Part shown: piece by piece, positions 9,805 to 17,752 of the stretch | Position numbering within the stretch: the stretch's first letter is position 1 | How the letters are laid out: every line of letters begins with the position of its first letter | NCBI GenBank assembly: GCA_024276655.1 | Contig: JAJRWU010000101.1 | Coordinates: 1-56,489, forward strand | Length of the DNA: 56,489 bases | DNA from: Planctomycetota bacterium | Lineage (GTDB): Bacteria > Planctomycetota > Planctomycetia > Pirellulales > Pirellulaceae | Direction of reading: 5' to 3' | Position numbers and translations under genes: made by a program | The notes under the pieces: model-generated | What the model was told of the DNA's origin: nothing | Database searches by the model: none | Seen by the model: only the letters and a program-made list of their open reading frames with translations

Positions 9805-11094
9805 ATGGGTATCTTGATTCCTTTGATCGTCATCTTTTTTTCCTGCTTAATTATCTGGCGTGCATGCGACGGCTTTGAGGTGGCGTCGGAGTATCTTGGG
9901 CGCAATATGTCGGAAGGGGTGCGAGGCGGAACAATCAACGCCATCTCCAGTTCATTGCCCGAATTATTGACAACACTGATTGCGTTGTTTCTTATGTCCG
10001 ATGTGGAAGGTTTCTCAATCGGACTCGGCACGACCGCCGGTAGCGCCTTATTCAACGGAATGATCATCCCGGCGGTCTGCATCTTGTCGGTCGTGGGAAT
10101 AATGGTCTCTGGCGTTCGCGTCGATTCGGTCAACGTCTCCTTGAAAGTGTTGCTTCGCGACGGATTGACACTCATTTTTTGCGAGGTGGTGTTGATCATG
10201 ACCATCAGCGGAAGCGTCCTGCACTGGTGGCAAGGATTGCTGCTCATGGCTTTGTACGCGACGTATTTTTCCTACATGATTGGCTCGATGAAACGCCTTG
10301 ATTCCAGTGCGGAAATTGAACACCCGCAAGACGATGACGAAGCCGATAACGACGACAAAACAAAGGGGCCCGTGGCTTCACTGTTCTATTGGCTTTCATT
10401 CGGGCCGCTACTCGATTTGGAATTATTGCTCGTTCGCGACCATCATCGCGAGCAGATAAAAAATGAAAACTGGAACGGCTGGCCGCTGCTGTTGGCTTCC
10501 AGCGGAATTATGGGCGTCGCCTGTTGGATGTTGGTCCAGGCGTGCGAGTGGTTGGGGACCGGCGGTGGAAACGCCGAACACGCCTACTATGAACTGTTCG
10601 GATACCAACTATCGGGGCTGGGAATGCCAGCGATGTTCGTCGCCGTAATTTTCGCGTCAATGGCCACCAGCGTGCCGGACACGGTGATCTCGATTCGAGA
10701 CGCCAGAGACGGAGACTACGACGATGCCGTCGCCAATGCTCTGGGAAGCAATGTTTTTGACATCTGCTTCGCACTCGGATTCCCGCTGTTTCTTTATACG
10801 TTGATCCATGGCCCCATTCATATGGACCCGCAAACGGTCGCCTTCAGCGGCGAACTGTGTTTGCTATTGCTATTGCTCACTATCGTTGGCTTTGCCGTGT
10901 ACTACATAGGTCGCCGCGGGACAACGCAAGAAGGCGTGCGTTACGTGGAAATGAAACGCGGCAAGGCATTCATGCTGTTAGCCCTTTACGCGATATTTGC
11001 AACTTACATCGTGGCCCGAGGCATGGACGCTCGCTGGACAGAACCCATCGCCGCCTTGCTGCGCACCGCAGTCGAGTTGTTGCCATCTTTATAG
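9805..11094 (+). CDS. Sodium/calcium exchanger (CaCA) family membrane protein
   Basis: 429 residues with about ten hydrophobic segments. The two inverted alpha repeats of CaCA exchangers are visible: the first around residues 30-85 (GGTINAISSSLPELLTTLIA and GTTAGSALFNGMIIPA), the second around 280-330 (IFASMATSVPDTVISIRDA and NALGSNVFDICFALG). The conserved Glu/Asp of each repeat (SLPE, SVPD) bind the cation. A highly acidic loop (QDDDEADNDDKTKG, about 173-188) separates the two halves and may sense Ca2+. The protein should exchange Na+ or H+ for Ca2+ across the inner membrane. It is a single-gene unit flanked by R1 repeats on both sides. Confidence 0.9.
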   Translation: MGILIPLIVIFFSCLIIWRACDGFEVASEYLGRNMSEGVRGGTINAISSSLPELLTTLIALFLMSDVEGFSIGLGTTAGSALFNGMIIPAVCILSVVGIMVSGVRVDSVNVSLKVLLRDGLTLIFCEVVLIMTISGSVLHWWQGLLLMALYATYFSYMIGSMKRLDSSAEIEHPQDDDEADNDDKTKGPVASLFYWLSFGPLLDLELLLVRDHHREQIKNENWNGWPLLLASSGIMGVACWMLVQACEWLGTGGGNAEHAYYELFGYQLSGLGMPAMFVAVIFASMATSVPDTVISIRDARDGDYDDAVANALGSNVFDICFALGFPLFLYTLIHGPIHMDPQTVAFSGELCLLLLLLTIVGFAVYYIGRRGTTQEGVRYVEMKRGKAFMLLALYAIFATYIVARGMDARWTEPIAALLRTAVELLPSL

Positions 11095-11139
11095 GTACGA
11101 CGTTCGTTTCGATGTTGGCGGTTTCACATTTACCTAGCA

Positions 11140-11253
11140 CCGCTCGATAAATAACGGTCGCATTTGTGTAGCCATCGTCGCCAGACGGTGGGTGAGCGGT
11201 GAACCATCCCACGCTCTGGCGAGCATGGCTACGACACTAATTTTCCGCTCGAT
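11140..11253 (-). repeat. Dispersed hairpin repeat R1, copy 3 (inverted)
   Basis: Reverse-complement copy of R1, 45 bp after the exchanger stop codon. With copy 2 it flanks the exchanger gene as an inverted pair about 1.9 kb apart. Confidence 0.9.
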
Positions 11254-11261
11254 GCCTAATA

Positions 11262-11382
11262 CAAGCACGAAGCGCAAGCGAGTGAATCAGCAAACGGTCA
11301 TTCCCGTGCAGGCGGGAACCCCAAAAACACTCACTGACTTCCACCGCTACGTGCGGGTAAGTTATTTTCCGCCGCTCGCCTA
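11262..11382 (+). repeat. Dispersed repeat R4, copy 1
   Basis: About 120 bp, matched by 54102-54219. It contains GTCATTCCCG...CGGGAAC, a short hairpin of the kind common in bacterial intergenic repeats, and ends with CCGCTCGCCTAA. The last ~20 bp also recur alone near 27085-27105. Confidence 0.85.
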
Positions 11383-11385
11383 ATA

Positions 11386-11436
11386 GTCGCCTTTCGCTCC
11401 GCGAAAGAACGCGACTATCGCGGAGTGAGAGGCGAC
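11386..11436. repeat. Intergenic hairpin with GTCGCCTTTCGCTCCGCGA arm
   Basis: 19-bp arms at 11386-11404 and 11418-11436 pair with only two mismatches, both G-U in RNA. The core GTCGCCTTTCGCTCC recurs unpaired near 48092. No U-run follows, so it is not a typical terminator. Confidence 0.65.
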
Positions 11437-11517
11437 ACGCGTTGTTCGAGCGACTAGCTTATCCTCCAGACAAGAAACTCAACGTCCAACTAGGGCAAAA
11501 CACTATGAACAGTTACG

Positions 11518-11550
11518 TAAAAACACGCCGAAGCGCACACTCCAACCTGC
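11518..11550. repeat. Short repeat R5 (ACTCCAAC family), copy 1
   Basis: AAACACGCCGAAGCGCACACTCCAAC-type unit. Other copies are at 21281, 31476, 31508, 32041 and 37420. Each has a small hairpin followed by ACTCCAAC. Confidence 0.55.
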
Positions 11551-11639
11551 GCCGGCAGCGTGGCGAGCTATTGGTGTAAAAGTGGTATGATGCCCGTGAG
11601 TTGGCACAAAACAACACCTTCCATGAGATGAGGCATGCA

Positions 11640-12368
11640 ATGACGATGAACGGAAAAACGGCGTTGGTCGTGGGCGGCGGCAGCGGAATTGGCTTAGCGA
11701 TTGCAGAGGCATTTTCCGGGGCAGGCTGCAAAACGGCGATTGCCGGTCGGCGGGAAGAAACGCTTCGCCAAGCTTGTGAGGCTGCCGGCGCTGGGGGTTT
11801 GCTTTGTCATACGGTCGATGTGGCCGATCGGGCGAGTGTGTTGGCGTTGATAAAATGGGCTGAGGAAGAACTCGGGAAGATCGATATTTTCGTCAACTCG
11901 GCTGGTCTGAATATCCGCGACCGAACGCTCGCCGCGATGAAACCCGAAGAATGGGATCATGTCTTGGCGGTCCACGCCACGGGCGCCTACAACTGTTTGT
12001 ACGCCGTTTTGCCGGGTATGCGCCGACGGGGCGATGGGGTGGTGGTGAATATCTCTTCGATCGCGGGGAAACGAGCCGTGCCGCTGGGCGGCGTGGCCTA
12101 TAATGCGTCGAAATTCGCCATGACGGCTCTGGGAACGGCGGCTTGGTTGGAGGAAGCAAAAAATGGAATCCGGGTGACGAATGTGTATCCTGGCGAGGTG
12201 AATACTCCGATTTTGGAAAATCGTCCGGCGCCGGTGTCCGACGCACACAAGGCGGCCATTCTGCAGCCGCAAGACGTAGCCGCCATGGTGCTCGCGTTGG
12301 CGCAACTTCCGCCACGCGCGCATGTGCCCGAGATCGTGGTCAAGCCGCTGCAACAAGATTACGTTTGA
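11640..12368 (+). CDS. SDR-family NAD(P)-dependent oxidoreductase
   Basis: 242 residues from ATG 11640. GATGAGG lies 6-12 bp upstream as a ribosome site; in-frame TTG 11601 and ATG 11628 are less likely. It is a classical short-chain dehydrogenase: cofactor loop GGGSGIG at residues 12-18; NSAGLN near 89; catalytic Ser in NISSIAGK; catalytic YNASK near 154. The C-terminal VYPGEVNTP is the usual substrate-lid region. The arginines after the second strand (AGRREE) favour NADP. The substrate cannot be predicted. The cobL-type gene follows on the same strand 133 bp later. Confidence 0.9.
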   Translation: MTMNGKTALVVGGGSGIGLAIAEAFSGAGCKTAIAGRREETLRQACEAAGAGGLLCHTVDVADRASVLALIKWAEEELGKIDIFVNSAGLNIRDRTLAAMKPEEWDHVLAVHATGAYNCLYAVLPGMRRRGDGVVVNISSIAGKRAVPLGGVAYNASKFAMTALGTAAWLEEAKNGIRVTNVYPGEVNTPILENRPAPVSDAHKAAILQPQDVAAMVLALAQLPPRAHVPEIVVKPLQQDYV

Positions 12369-12501
12369 CATCGTTCTATCGTCGCGCCTTCTTGTCTTGA
12401 TCGCCGACACTTGCTGCGCGGCCTCTGTTGCGGCGCCCCACGATCACTTAAAATTCGCTGCATCGAAGTTACCACCGACGCGCCGCAGGAGAGGTGAAGC
12501 A

Positions 12502-13749
12502 GTGACCACGCCGGAAAAAGTTCAGATCGTGGGAATCGGCGACGATGGCCTGGCCGGGCTGACGGCCGCCGTTCGGGAAAAAATCGAAAAGGTCGAATTG
12601 CTGATCGGTTCGGGGCGTTTGCTGTCGCTGCTGCCGCAAACTTCGGCCGAGCGGCTGACGGTCGAAGGCGGGCTCGACGAGATCGTGGCGAAAATATCGG
12701 CCTCGCCGGAAAAGAAAACCGTGGTGCTCACCTCCGGCGATCCGCTCTTTTACGGCGTGGCCCGGTTCCTCTTTGAGCACTTGGGAAAAGACCGGTTTGA
12801 AGTCACGCCGAACGTTAGCACCATGCAGTTGGCGTTCGCCCGCGTGATGGAAAGTTGGGACGACGCCTACCTCACCAACCTGGCGAACCAACCGCTGGCG
12901 CGGGTCGTGGAGAGAATTCGCATCGCAGAGAAAGTTGGGCTGTTCACAACCGACAAAAACTCGCCCAGCGTCATCGCTCAAAAACTGCTCGACCTCCACA
13001 TCGATTACTTCCACGCGTATGTCTGTGAGAATCTTGGTTCGCCCGACGAACGGGTCACACAGGGCGAATTGCGAGAGGTCGCCGGGCAGCAGTTCGCGCC
13101 GCTCAATGTGATGGTGCTGGTGCGCAAGCCCGATACGCCCGACCGCCCGGTGGAAGCAGCCGGGCGGCGGCTCTTCGGCAACCCCGACGACGCCTTTCGC
13201 CAGTCGAAACCGAAACACGGTTTGCTCACCCCGGCGGAGGTGCGGAGCGTGGCTTTGGCGGAACTCGATCTGGGCTGCCGCAGCATTCTCTGGGATATCG
13301 GCGCCGGCAGCGGTTCGGTGGCGATTGAAGCCAGCCAGATCGCGTCTGAGGGAGCGGTGTACGCCATCGAAATGAATCCCGAAGATTACCAATTGCTGAC
13401 CGCCAACGCGGAAGACTTCGGCGTGTTAAACCTGCACGCTGTTTTAGGCGCCGCGCCGGAAGCGTGGGCCGATCTGCCCGACCCCGATGCTATTTTCGTC
13501 GGCGGGACCGGCCGCATGGTGACCGATATCGTCACCCAGTCGCTTCAGAGGCTCAAACCGGGCGGTCGAATCGTGGTCAACGTGGGAAGCGTGGAGAATG
13601 TTTCCAGTGTGTACGATGCCTTGTTCCAAGCCGTGGGTGAAGCCAACGCCTGGATGTTCAACATTGCCCGGGGCGTGTACCAATTGGAGCGGCTGCGTTT
13701 CGAATCGCTCAATCCCACGTTTCTCGTCGCGGCGAAAAAACCGGCGTGA
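12502..13749 (+). CDS. cobL: Precorrin-6Y C5,15-methyltransferase (CbiE-CbiT fusion)
   Basis: 415 residues. GTG 12502 is chosen because AGGAGAGG lies just upstream and the sequence before it (RRRRGEA) is not family-like. Residues 5-215 are the CbiE tetrapyrrole methylase (VQIVGIGDDG, LTSGDPLFYG, TPNVSTMQLAFARV). Residues 235-400 are the CbiT SAM methyltransferase (ILWDIGAGSGSVAIEAS, VGGTGRM). The enzyme adds two methyl groups and decarboxylates the precorrin-6Y side chain in cobalamin (B12) synthesis, in the cytoplasm. No other cob/cbi gene is nearby, so the pathway is scattered or this is a lone copy. Confidence 0.93.
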   Translation: MTTPEKVQIVGIGDDGLAGLTAAVREKIEKVELLIGSGRLLSLLPQTSAERLTVEGGLDEIVAKISASPEKKTVVLTSGDPLFYGVARFLFEHLGKDRFEVTPNVSTMQLAFARVMESWDDAYLTNLANQPLARVVERIRIAEKVGLFTTDKNSPSVIAQKLLDLHIDYFHAYVCENLGSPDERVTQGELREVAGQQFAPLNVMVLVRKPDTPDRPVEAAGRRLFGNPDDAFRQSKPKHGLLTPAEVRSVALAELDLGCRSILWDIGAGSGSVAIEASQIASEGAVYAIEMNPEDYQLLTANAEDFGVLNLHAVLGAAPEAWADLPDPDAIFVGGTGRMVTDIVTQSLQRLKPGGRIVVNVGSVENVSSVYDALFQAVGEANAWMFNIARGVYQLERLRFESLNPTFLVAAKKPA

Positions 13750-13775
13750 GGCCGTAGTCGTGCGAAGCATACGCC

Positions 13776-13808
13776 AGAAGCCCGGCTTTTTCAAAAAGCC
13801 GGGCTTCT
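13776..13808. terminator. Hairpin terminator, type II
   Basis: AGAAGCCCGGCTTTTT / AAAAAGCCGGGCTTCT with a one-base loop, 27 bp after the cobL stop. The next ~300 bp (13809-14111) show no convincing gene. Confidence 0.8.
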
Positions 13809-14111
13809 CGTTCGCCAATCGTCGATGGTTCTTTGGCGCGAACCCTTAACGGTTGTTCCGAAGCGCCTTGTTTTGGCGTTTCCCCGTTTAAGGAGGATGC
13901 GCCAAGCAGGAATATCTCTGTTGAGTTATCTTTCCCACCGGGACGAAACAACTATACGCGTTGTGTCGTTTTGCGGATCGGTTCCTGGAAGAACTCACCA
14001 CCGCCGAGCGATGGCTCTGGCATGGGTTTGCAACATTGCAGCCCGACGTGCAGCCACATTCGTTGGCATGGATAGCAAATATTGTTTTGGGCAGCAAGGA
14101 GGCCCGATCTC

Positions 14112-15011
14112 ATGAAGTTACGAATCTACGTACAGGCTGCGGTTTACTGCACGGTGGTACTGGGTGCATCGCTGGCGAACGCCGCAGACGTCAATTTCTC
14201 TAATGAGGAACAACGTTTTCGCGAGTTGGAGAAACGAATCAATTCGCTCGAGACAGCGAAATTCGATGCGGTCAGCTACACAGGCAATGTCGAATATAAT
14301 GGCAATAGCGGCCAAGGCTGCGCCTCGTGTGGTTCGAACGTTGGATGTAAAACTGGCTGTGTCGCTGACTCTTGCTGGGTGCGTCCTTGCCCTACATCGC
14401 AGGTCGACGTCGAACTACTGCTGTTTGCCGTCAGCGATTCGGAAGCAGAGGTTCGCGATACGCAGAACGATCTCCAAGCGGGGATCCGCCTGACTTACAG
14501 CCGAGTGAGCGAACGTGGCAAGATATTCAGAATCCGGTATTTCAATTTCGGCTCCACGTTGGAAGGCGGATTCAATCGCTATGAGATGAACGAGATCGAC
14601 ACCGAAATCGGCCGCCGGTTCACGTTGGCTGGCGGGCTGCAGGGCGAGTTCACCGCCGGTATTCGCTTTGCCGCATTCACTGAACGCCAAAACCTAGATT
14701 ACGATAGTAGCTTTGGCCCGTTGGTGGGCGTGCAATTTCGCGGCCGGAAGTTTTTCGGCGGCACGTCGTATGTCAGCCTCCGACATTCGTGGCAATTTGG
14801 AGACGCCAGTAATAACGGCGGCCCTGATGCACGTGGGACGTTCAGCATTTCGGAGGCGCAGTTAGGCCTGGAGTGGAATCGCTCAAGCCGCTATGGCATG
14901 TTGGTCGTGCGAGCCGCCCTGGAAGCCCAGCAATGGACTGGCATTCAGGAGGCCGACACCGAAGATATTGGCCTCATCGGCTCGGCCTTAAGCGTTGGCT
15001 TGGCTTACTAA
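14112..15011 (+). CDS. Putative outer-membrane beta-barrel protein
   Basis: 299 residues. ATG 14112 has AAGGAGG 9 bp upstream. Residues 1-23 are a signal peptide (YVQAAVYCTVVLGASLANA). Residues 27-48 form a short coiled-coil stretch (EEQRFRELEKRINSLE). A Cys-rich patch follows (GCASCGSNVGCKTGC and CW). From about 95 the chain is a run of alternating strands (FRIRYFNFGS, GEFTAGIRFAAF, GGTSYVSLRHSWQFG) ending in SALSVGLAY, an aromatic end like a BAM signal. It is likely a porin-like barrel of the Lpg1974/planctomycete type. The cargo is unknown. Confidence 0.75.
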   Translation: MKLRIYVQAAVYCTVVLGASLANAADVNFSNEEQRFRELEKRINSLETAKFDAVSYTGNVEYNGNSGQGCASCGSNVGCKTGCVADSCWVRPCPTSQVDVELLLFAVSDSEAEVRDTQNDLQAGIRLTYSRVSERGKIFRIRYFNFGSTLEGGFNRYEMNEIDTEIGRRFTLAGGLQGEFTAGIRFAAFTERQNLDYDSSFGPLVGVQFRGRKFFGGTSYVSLRHSWQFGDASNNGGPDARGTFSISEAQLGLEWNRSSRYGMLVVRAALEAQQWTGIQEADTEDIGLIGSALSVGLAY

Positions 15012-15056
15012 CTATTGCAGAGGGCTGGTTCGCAAACAAGCTCTCGGTTCCCGCTC

Positions 15057-15092
15057 AAAGAAGCCGGGCTTTTTCAAAAAGCCGGGCTTCTT
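15057..15092. terminator. Hairpin terminator, type II (one mismatch)
   Basis: AAGAAGCCGGGCTTTTT pairs with AAAAAGCCGGGCTTCTT except at one position. It lies 45 bp after the outer-membrane protein gene and is the only type II copy whose left arm reads GCCGGGC. Confidence 0.7.
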
Positions 15093-15175
15093 ATACTTCG
15101 CACGGTTACGAACAGCTTGCCGTCCAACGAAAAGCAGCGGCATTGTTCCACCGCGAGCGGTATACTCCCTCATTC

Positions 15176-15208
15176 AGAAGCCCGGCTTTTTGAAAAAGCC
15201 GGGCTTCT
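15176..15208. repeat. AAGCCCGGC hairpin, type II, second in tandem
   Basis: Perfect copy 84 bp after the previous hairpin and 90 bp before the deacetylase start codon. There is no gene between the two, so it may be a duplicate terminator or a leader structure of the deacetylase transcript. Confidence 0.75.
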
Positions 15209-15297
15209 CGTTCGTTGATTTCCGATGTTGTTTTTGAGGTCCCTTGCGGGGAATTCAGTTCGGATTTGTTGTCTTTTTCTGTGAACGGAACCGATGT

Positions 15298-16059
15298 ATG
15301 TCGAATGGTCTGCACGACGATTACCCTCAGCTTGCCGAGCCCCCGTTGGATGTGATTGCCGTTGGCGCGCATCCTGATGACGTGGAAATTGCTTGTGGCG
15401 GCACGCTGGCGAGTTTGGTGCGGCAGGGCTACCGCGTGGGTATTATTGATCTTACCGATGGCGAACCGACGCCGCTCAGCCCTGGCCCCGAGGCGCGCGC
15501 CGCCGAAGCCCGCCGCGCCGCGGAAACATTGGGCGTGGAAATGCGCGTCACGCTCGACTTGCCGAATCGTCGTCTGTTCGATTGTTTTGAAACGCGCGTG
15601 GCGCTGGCCAAGGAATTTCGCAAGTATCGTCCCCGGTTGGTGATCGGCTTTGGCGACAAAACACCTCTCGCCTCGCCCGACCATTGGCAAGCCATGCAGA
15701 TCACTGACGCCGCCGTTTTCTATTCCCGCCTCACCAAGTGGGACGACTATTTCGAGGGCCTGCCGGTACACACGATTTCCAAGCAACTCTATTTTCGCCT
15801 GGCGTTCGAGCCGGAAACGCTCGCTGGCTACAGCAGCCATTTCACGATTGATATCAGCGACACGCTGGAAATAAAACTGGAGAGCATTCGTTGTTACGAA
15901 TCGCAGTTCCCGCCGGAAAAGGCGTATGTATTTGATCGAGTGCGCGGCGCGGCCACTCATTCCGGAGCCGCCGCCGGTTTTCTCGCCGGTGAAGTTTTCG
16001 TCAATACGCGGCCGCTCGGCGCTCCCAACCTGATGCACCTGCTTTTTCCATCGGCTTGA
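15298..16059 (+). CDS. bshB1: PIG-L deacetylase, BshB1-like (bacillithiol synthesis)
   Basis: 253 residues from ATG 15298. The Zn-binding motif AHPDD is in [15 protein letters not shown] at about residue 21, followed by LTDGEPTP. The C-terminal half has [20 protein letters not shown] (the third zinc His) and [20 protein letters not shown] (matching the BshB1 ending). The family removes an acetyl group from N-acetylglucosaminyl-malate in bacillithiol synthesis; related LmbE enzymes act on other GlcNAc conjugates, so the exact substrate is inference. It is convergent with the DUF1501 gene, with a hairpin and an R1 repeat between. Confidence 0.82.
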   Translation: MSNGLHDDYPQLAEPPLDVIAVGAHPDDVEIACGGTLASLVRQGYRVGIIDLTDGEPTPLSPGPEARAAEARRAAETLGVEMRVTLDLPNRRLFDCFETRVALAKEFRKYRPRLVIGFGDKTPLASPDHWQAMQITDAAVFYSRLTKWDDYFEGLPVHTISKQLYFRLAFEPETLAGYSSHFTIDISDTLEIKLESIRCYESQFPPEKAYVFDRVRGAATHSGAAAGFLAGEVFVNTRPLGAPNLMHLLFPSA

Positions 16060-16090
16060 TAAAACGCTCGGGGTGCGGCGCTCGTGTACA

Positions 16091-16123
16091 AAAAGCCCGG
16101 CATCTTGAAGATGCCGGGCTTTT
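16091..16123. terminator. Bidirectional hairpin terminator, type I
   Basis: AAAAGCCCGGCATCTT / AAGATGCCGGGCTTTT with a one-base loop. It sits between convergent genes ending at 16059 (+) and 16288 (-). The C in the left arm and G in the right arm (ATCTT/AAGAT) replace the usual ATTTT/AAAAT, a compensating change relative to other type I copies. Confidence 0.85.
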
Positions 16124-16149
16124 CCTCTCCTCACAACAAACGCCAAGCA

Positions 16150-16264
16150 CCGCTCGATAAATAACTGTCGCATTTGTGTAGCCCATCGTCGCCAGACGGT
16201 GGGTGAGCGGTGAACCATCCCACGCTCTGGCGAGCATGGCTACGACACTAATTTTCCGCTCGAT
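16150..16264 (-). repeat. Dispersed hairpin repeat R1, copy 4 (inverted)
   Basis: Same orientation as copy 3, with one inserted C (GTAGCCCATCG). It ends 24 bp before the DUF1501 stop codon. Confidence 0.9.
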
Positions 16265-16287
16265 GCCAACGTGTTTTTCCACGCGGT

Positions 16288-17748
16288 TTACGCCAAAATT
16301 TCCGGCACGAGGTTTCCATGCACGTCGGTCAAACGAAACGGCCGGCCTTGGTAGGTGAAGGTCAGCCTTTTATGGTCCAGACCCAGCAAGTGCAAGATCG
16401 TCGCTTGAATGTCGTGTACATGCACCGGCTGCTCGATAAGCCGGAAGCCGAGATCGTCTGATTTTCCCATCGTGACGCCCGGCTTCACGCCGCCGCCGGC
16501 CAGCCACATGGTGAACGCCTGAGGATGGTGGTCGCGTCCCAGCGTTCGATTCAAGGCGGCGCTGGCTTCCACCATGGGCGTGCGGCCGAACTCACCGCCC
16601 CACACGATCAAGGTTTGGTCGAGCAGTCCGCGTTGTTTGAGGTCTTGGATGAGCGCCGCGATGGGTTGGTCGGTGAGGCCGCAATTTCGCTTGATATTGC
16701 CTTCCACATTGCTGTGGGCGTCCCAACCTTGGTGGTACACATTGATGAACCGCACGCCCCGCTCCACCAAACGCCGAGCCAGCAGGCAGTTGTTGGCGAA
16801 CGACGTTTTCCCCGGCTGGGCGCCGTATAACGCGAGTGTTTGCTTCGATTCACTGGCCAGATCCACCAACTCCGGCGCGCGGGCCTGCATTCGATACGCG
16901 GTTTCATAGGAGTTGATGCGCGTCGTGATGTCGGGGTCGCCGATGATGTCGGCCTGACGCCGATTGAGCGATTGGATCAAATCGAGCGAGCGCCGCTGCG
17001 CCGCCCGATCGACGCCCGCCGGGTTCGACACAAACAAAATCGGATCGCCCTGGCTTCGAAACGGCGCCCCGGCATACGCGCCGGGTAGGAATCCGTTCGA
17101 CCAATTCGCAGCGCCGCCGCTGGTTCCTCGCCCGGTGGCCAAAACCACAAACGCCGGCAAGTCGTTGGCTTCGCTTCCCAGGCCGTAGGTCACCCAGGCG
17201 CCCATGCTGGGCCGCCCCGGCAAACCGCTGCCGGTGTTGAGAAAAAGCTGGGCCGGGGCGTGATTGAACTGGTCGGTGTGCATTGATTTGATGATCGCGA
17301 TTTCGTCCACCACTTTGGCCAAGTGCGGCAGGGCGCTCGATATCTCGGCTCCCGATTCACCATGCTTGGCAAACGAAAAACGAGGCCCCAGCAGCGAAGC
17401 GTCGCGGCGAATGAACGCGTAACGCTGGTCCTTGACGATTTCCGGCGGAATCGGCTTGCCTTCCAGCTTGGCGAGCGTTGGCTTGTAGTCGAACAGGTCG
17501 AGTTGGCTCGGCGCCCCGGCCATGAAGAGATAAATCACACTCTTGGCCTTGGCTGGAAAATGCGGCGAACGCGGCGCCAGCGCGCCGCCCGCCAACTCAG
17601 CGGCGGAGGCCTCCGATGGGTTCATTTCAGCAGCCAGCAAACTCGCCAACGCGATTTTCCCCACGCCGACGCCGCACTGTTGAAAAAAATGGCGGCGCCC
17701 GGCGTTCCGTAAGTTCGCGGCGATAGGATTGTTTTCGGGTGTGTTCAT
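16288..17748 (-). CDS. DUF1501 protein, Tat-exported (locus 1)
   Basis: 486 residues. The N-terminus carries a twin-arginine-like signal (AGRRHFFQQCGVGVGKIALA). The body has DUF1501 hallmarks: FPAKAKSVIYLFMAGAPSQL, then LFDYKPTL, the metal-site-like GWDAHSNVEGN, and VWGGEFGRTP and GRDHHPQAFTMWLAGGG near the C-terminus. The fold resembles alkaline phosphatase/sulfatase. No reaction is established for this family. It starts 4 bp after the cytochrome-gene stop, so the two are one operon. Such pairs are expanded in planctomycetes and are suspected, not shown, to act on polysaccharides or their sulfate esters. Confidence 0.93.
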   Translation of the reverse strand: MNTPENNPIAANLRNAGRRHFFQQCGVGVGKIALASLLAAEMNPSEASAAELAGGALAPRSPHFPAKAKSVIYLFMAGAPSQLDLFDYKPTLAKLEGKPIPPEIVKDQRYAFIRRDASLLGPRFSFAKHGESGAEISSALPHLAKVVDEIAIIKSMHTDQFNHAPAQLFLNTGSGLPGRPSMGAWVTYGLGSEANDLPAFVVLATGRGTSGGAANWSNGFLPGAYAGAPFRSQGDPILFVSNPAGVDRAAQRRSLDLIQSLNRRQADIIGDPDITTRINSYETAYRMQARAPELVDLASESKQTLALYGAQPGKTSFANNCLLARRLVERGVRFINVYHQGWDAHSNVEGNIKRNCGLTDQPIAALIQDLKQRGLLDQTLIVWGGEFGRTPMVEASAALNRTLGRDHHPQAFTMWLAGGGVKPGVTMGKSDDLGFRLIEQPVHVHDIQATILHLLGLDHKRLTFTYQGRPFRLTDVHGNLVPEILA

Positions 17749-17752
17749 GATT

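Noticed and set aside
15106-16218. Minus-strand frame of 370 codons opposite the deacetylase gene
   Set aside because: It crosses hairpins and an R1 repeat and covers a gene with AHPDD motif on the other strand.
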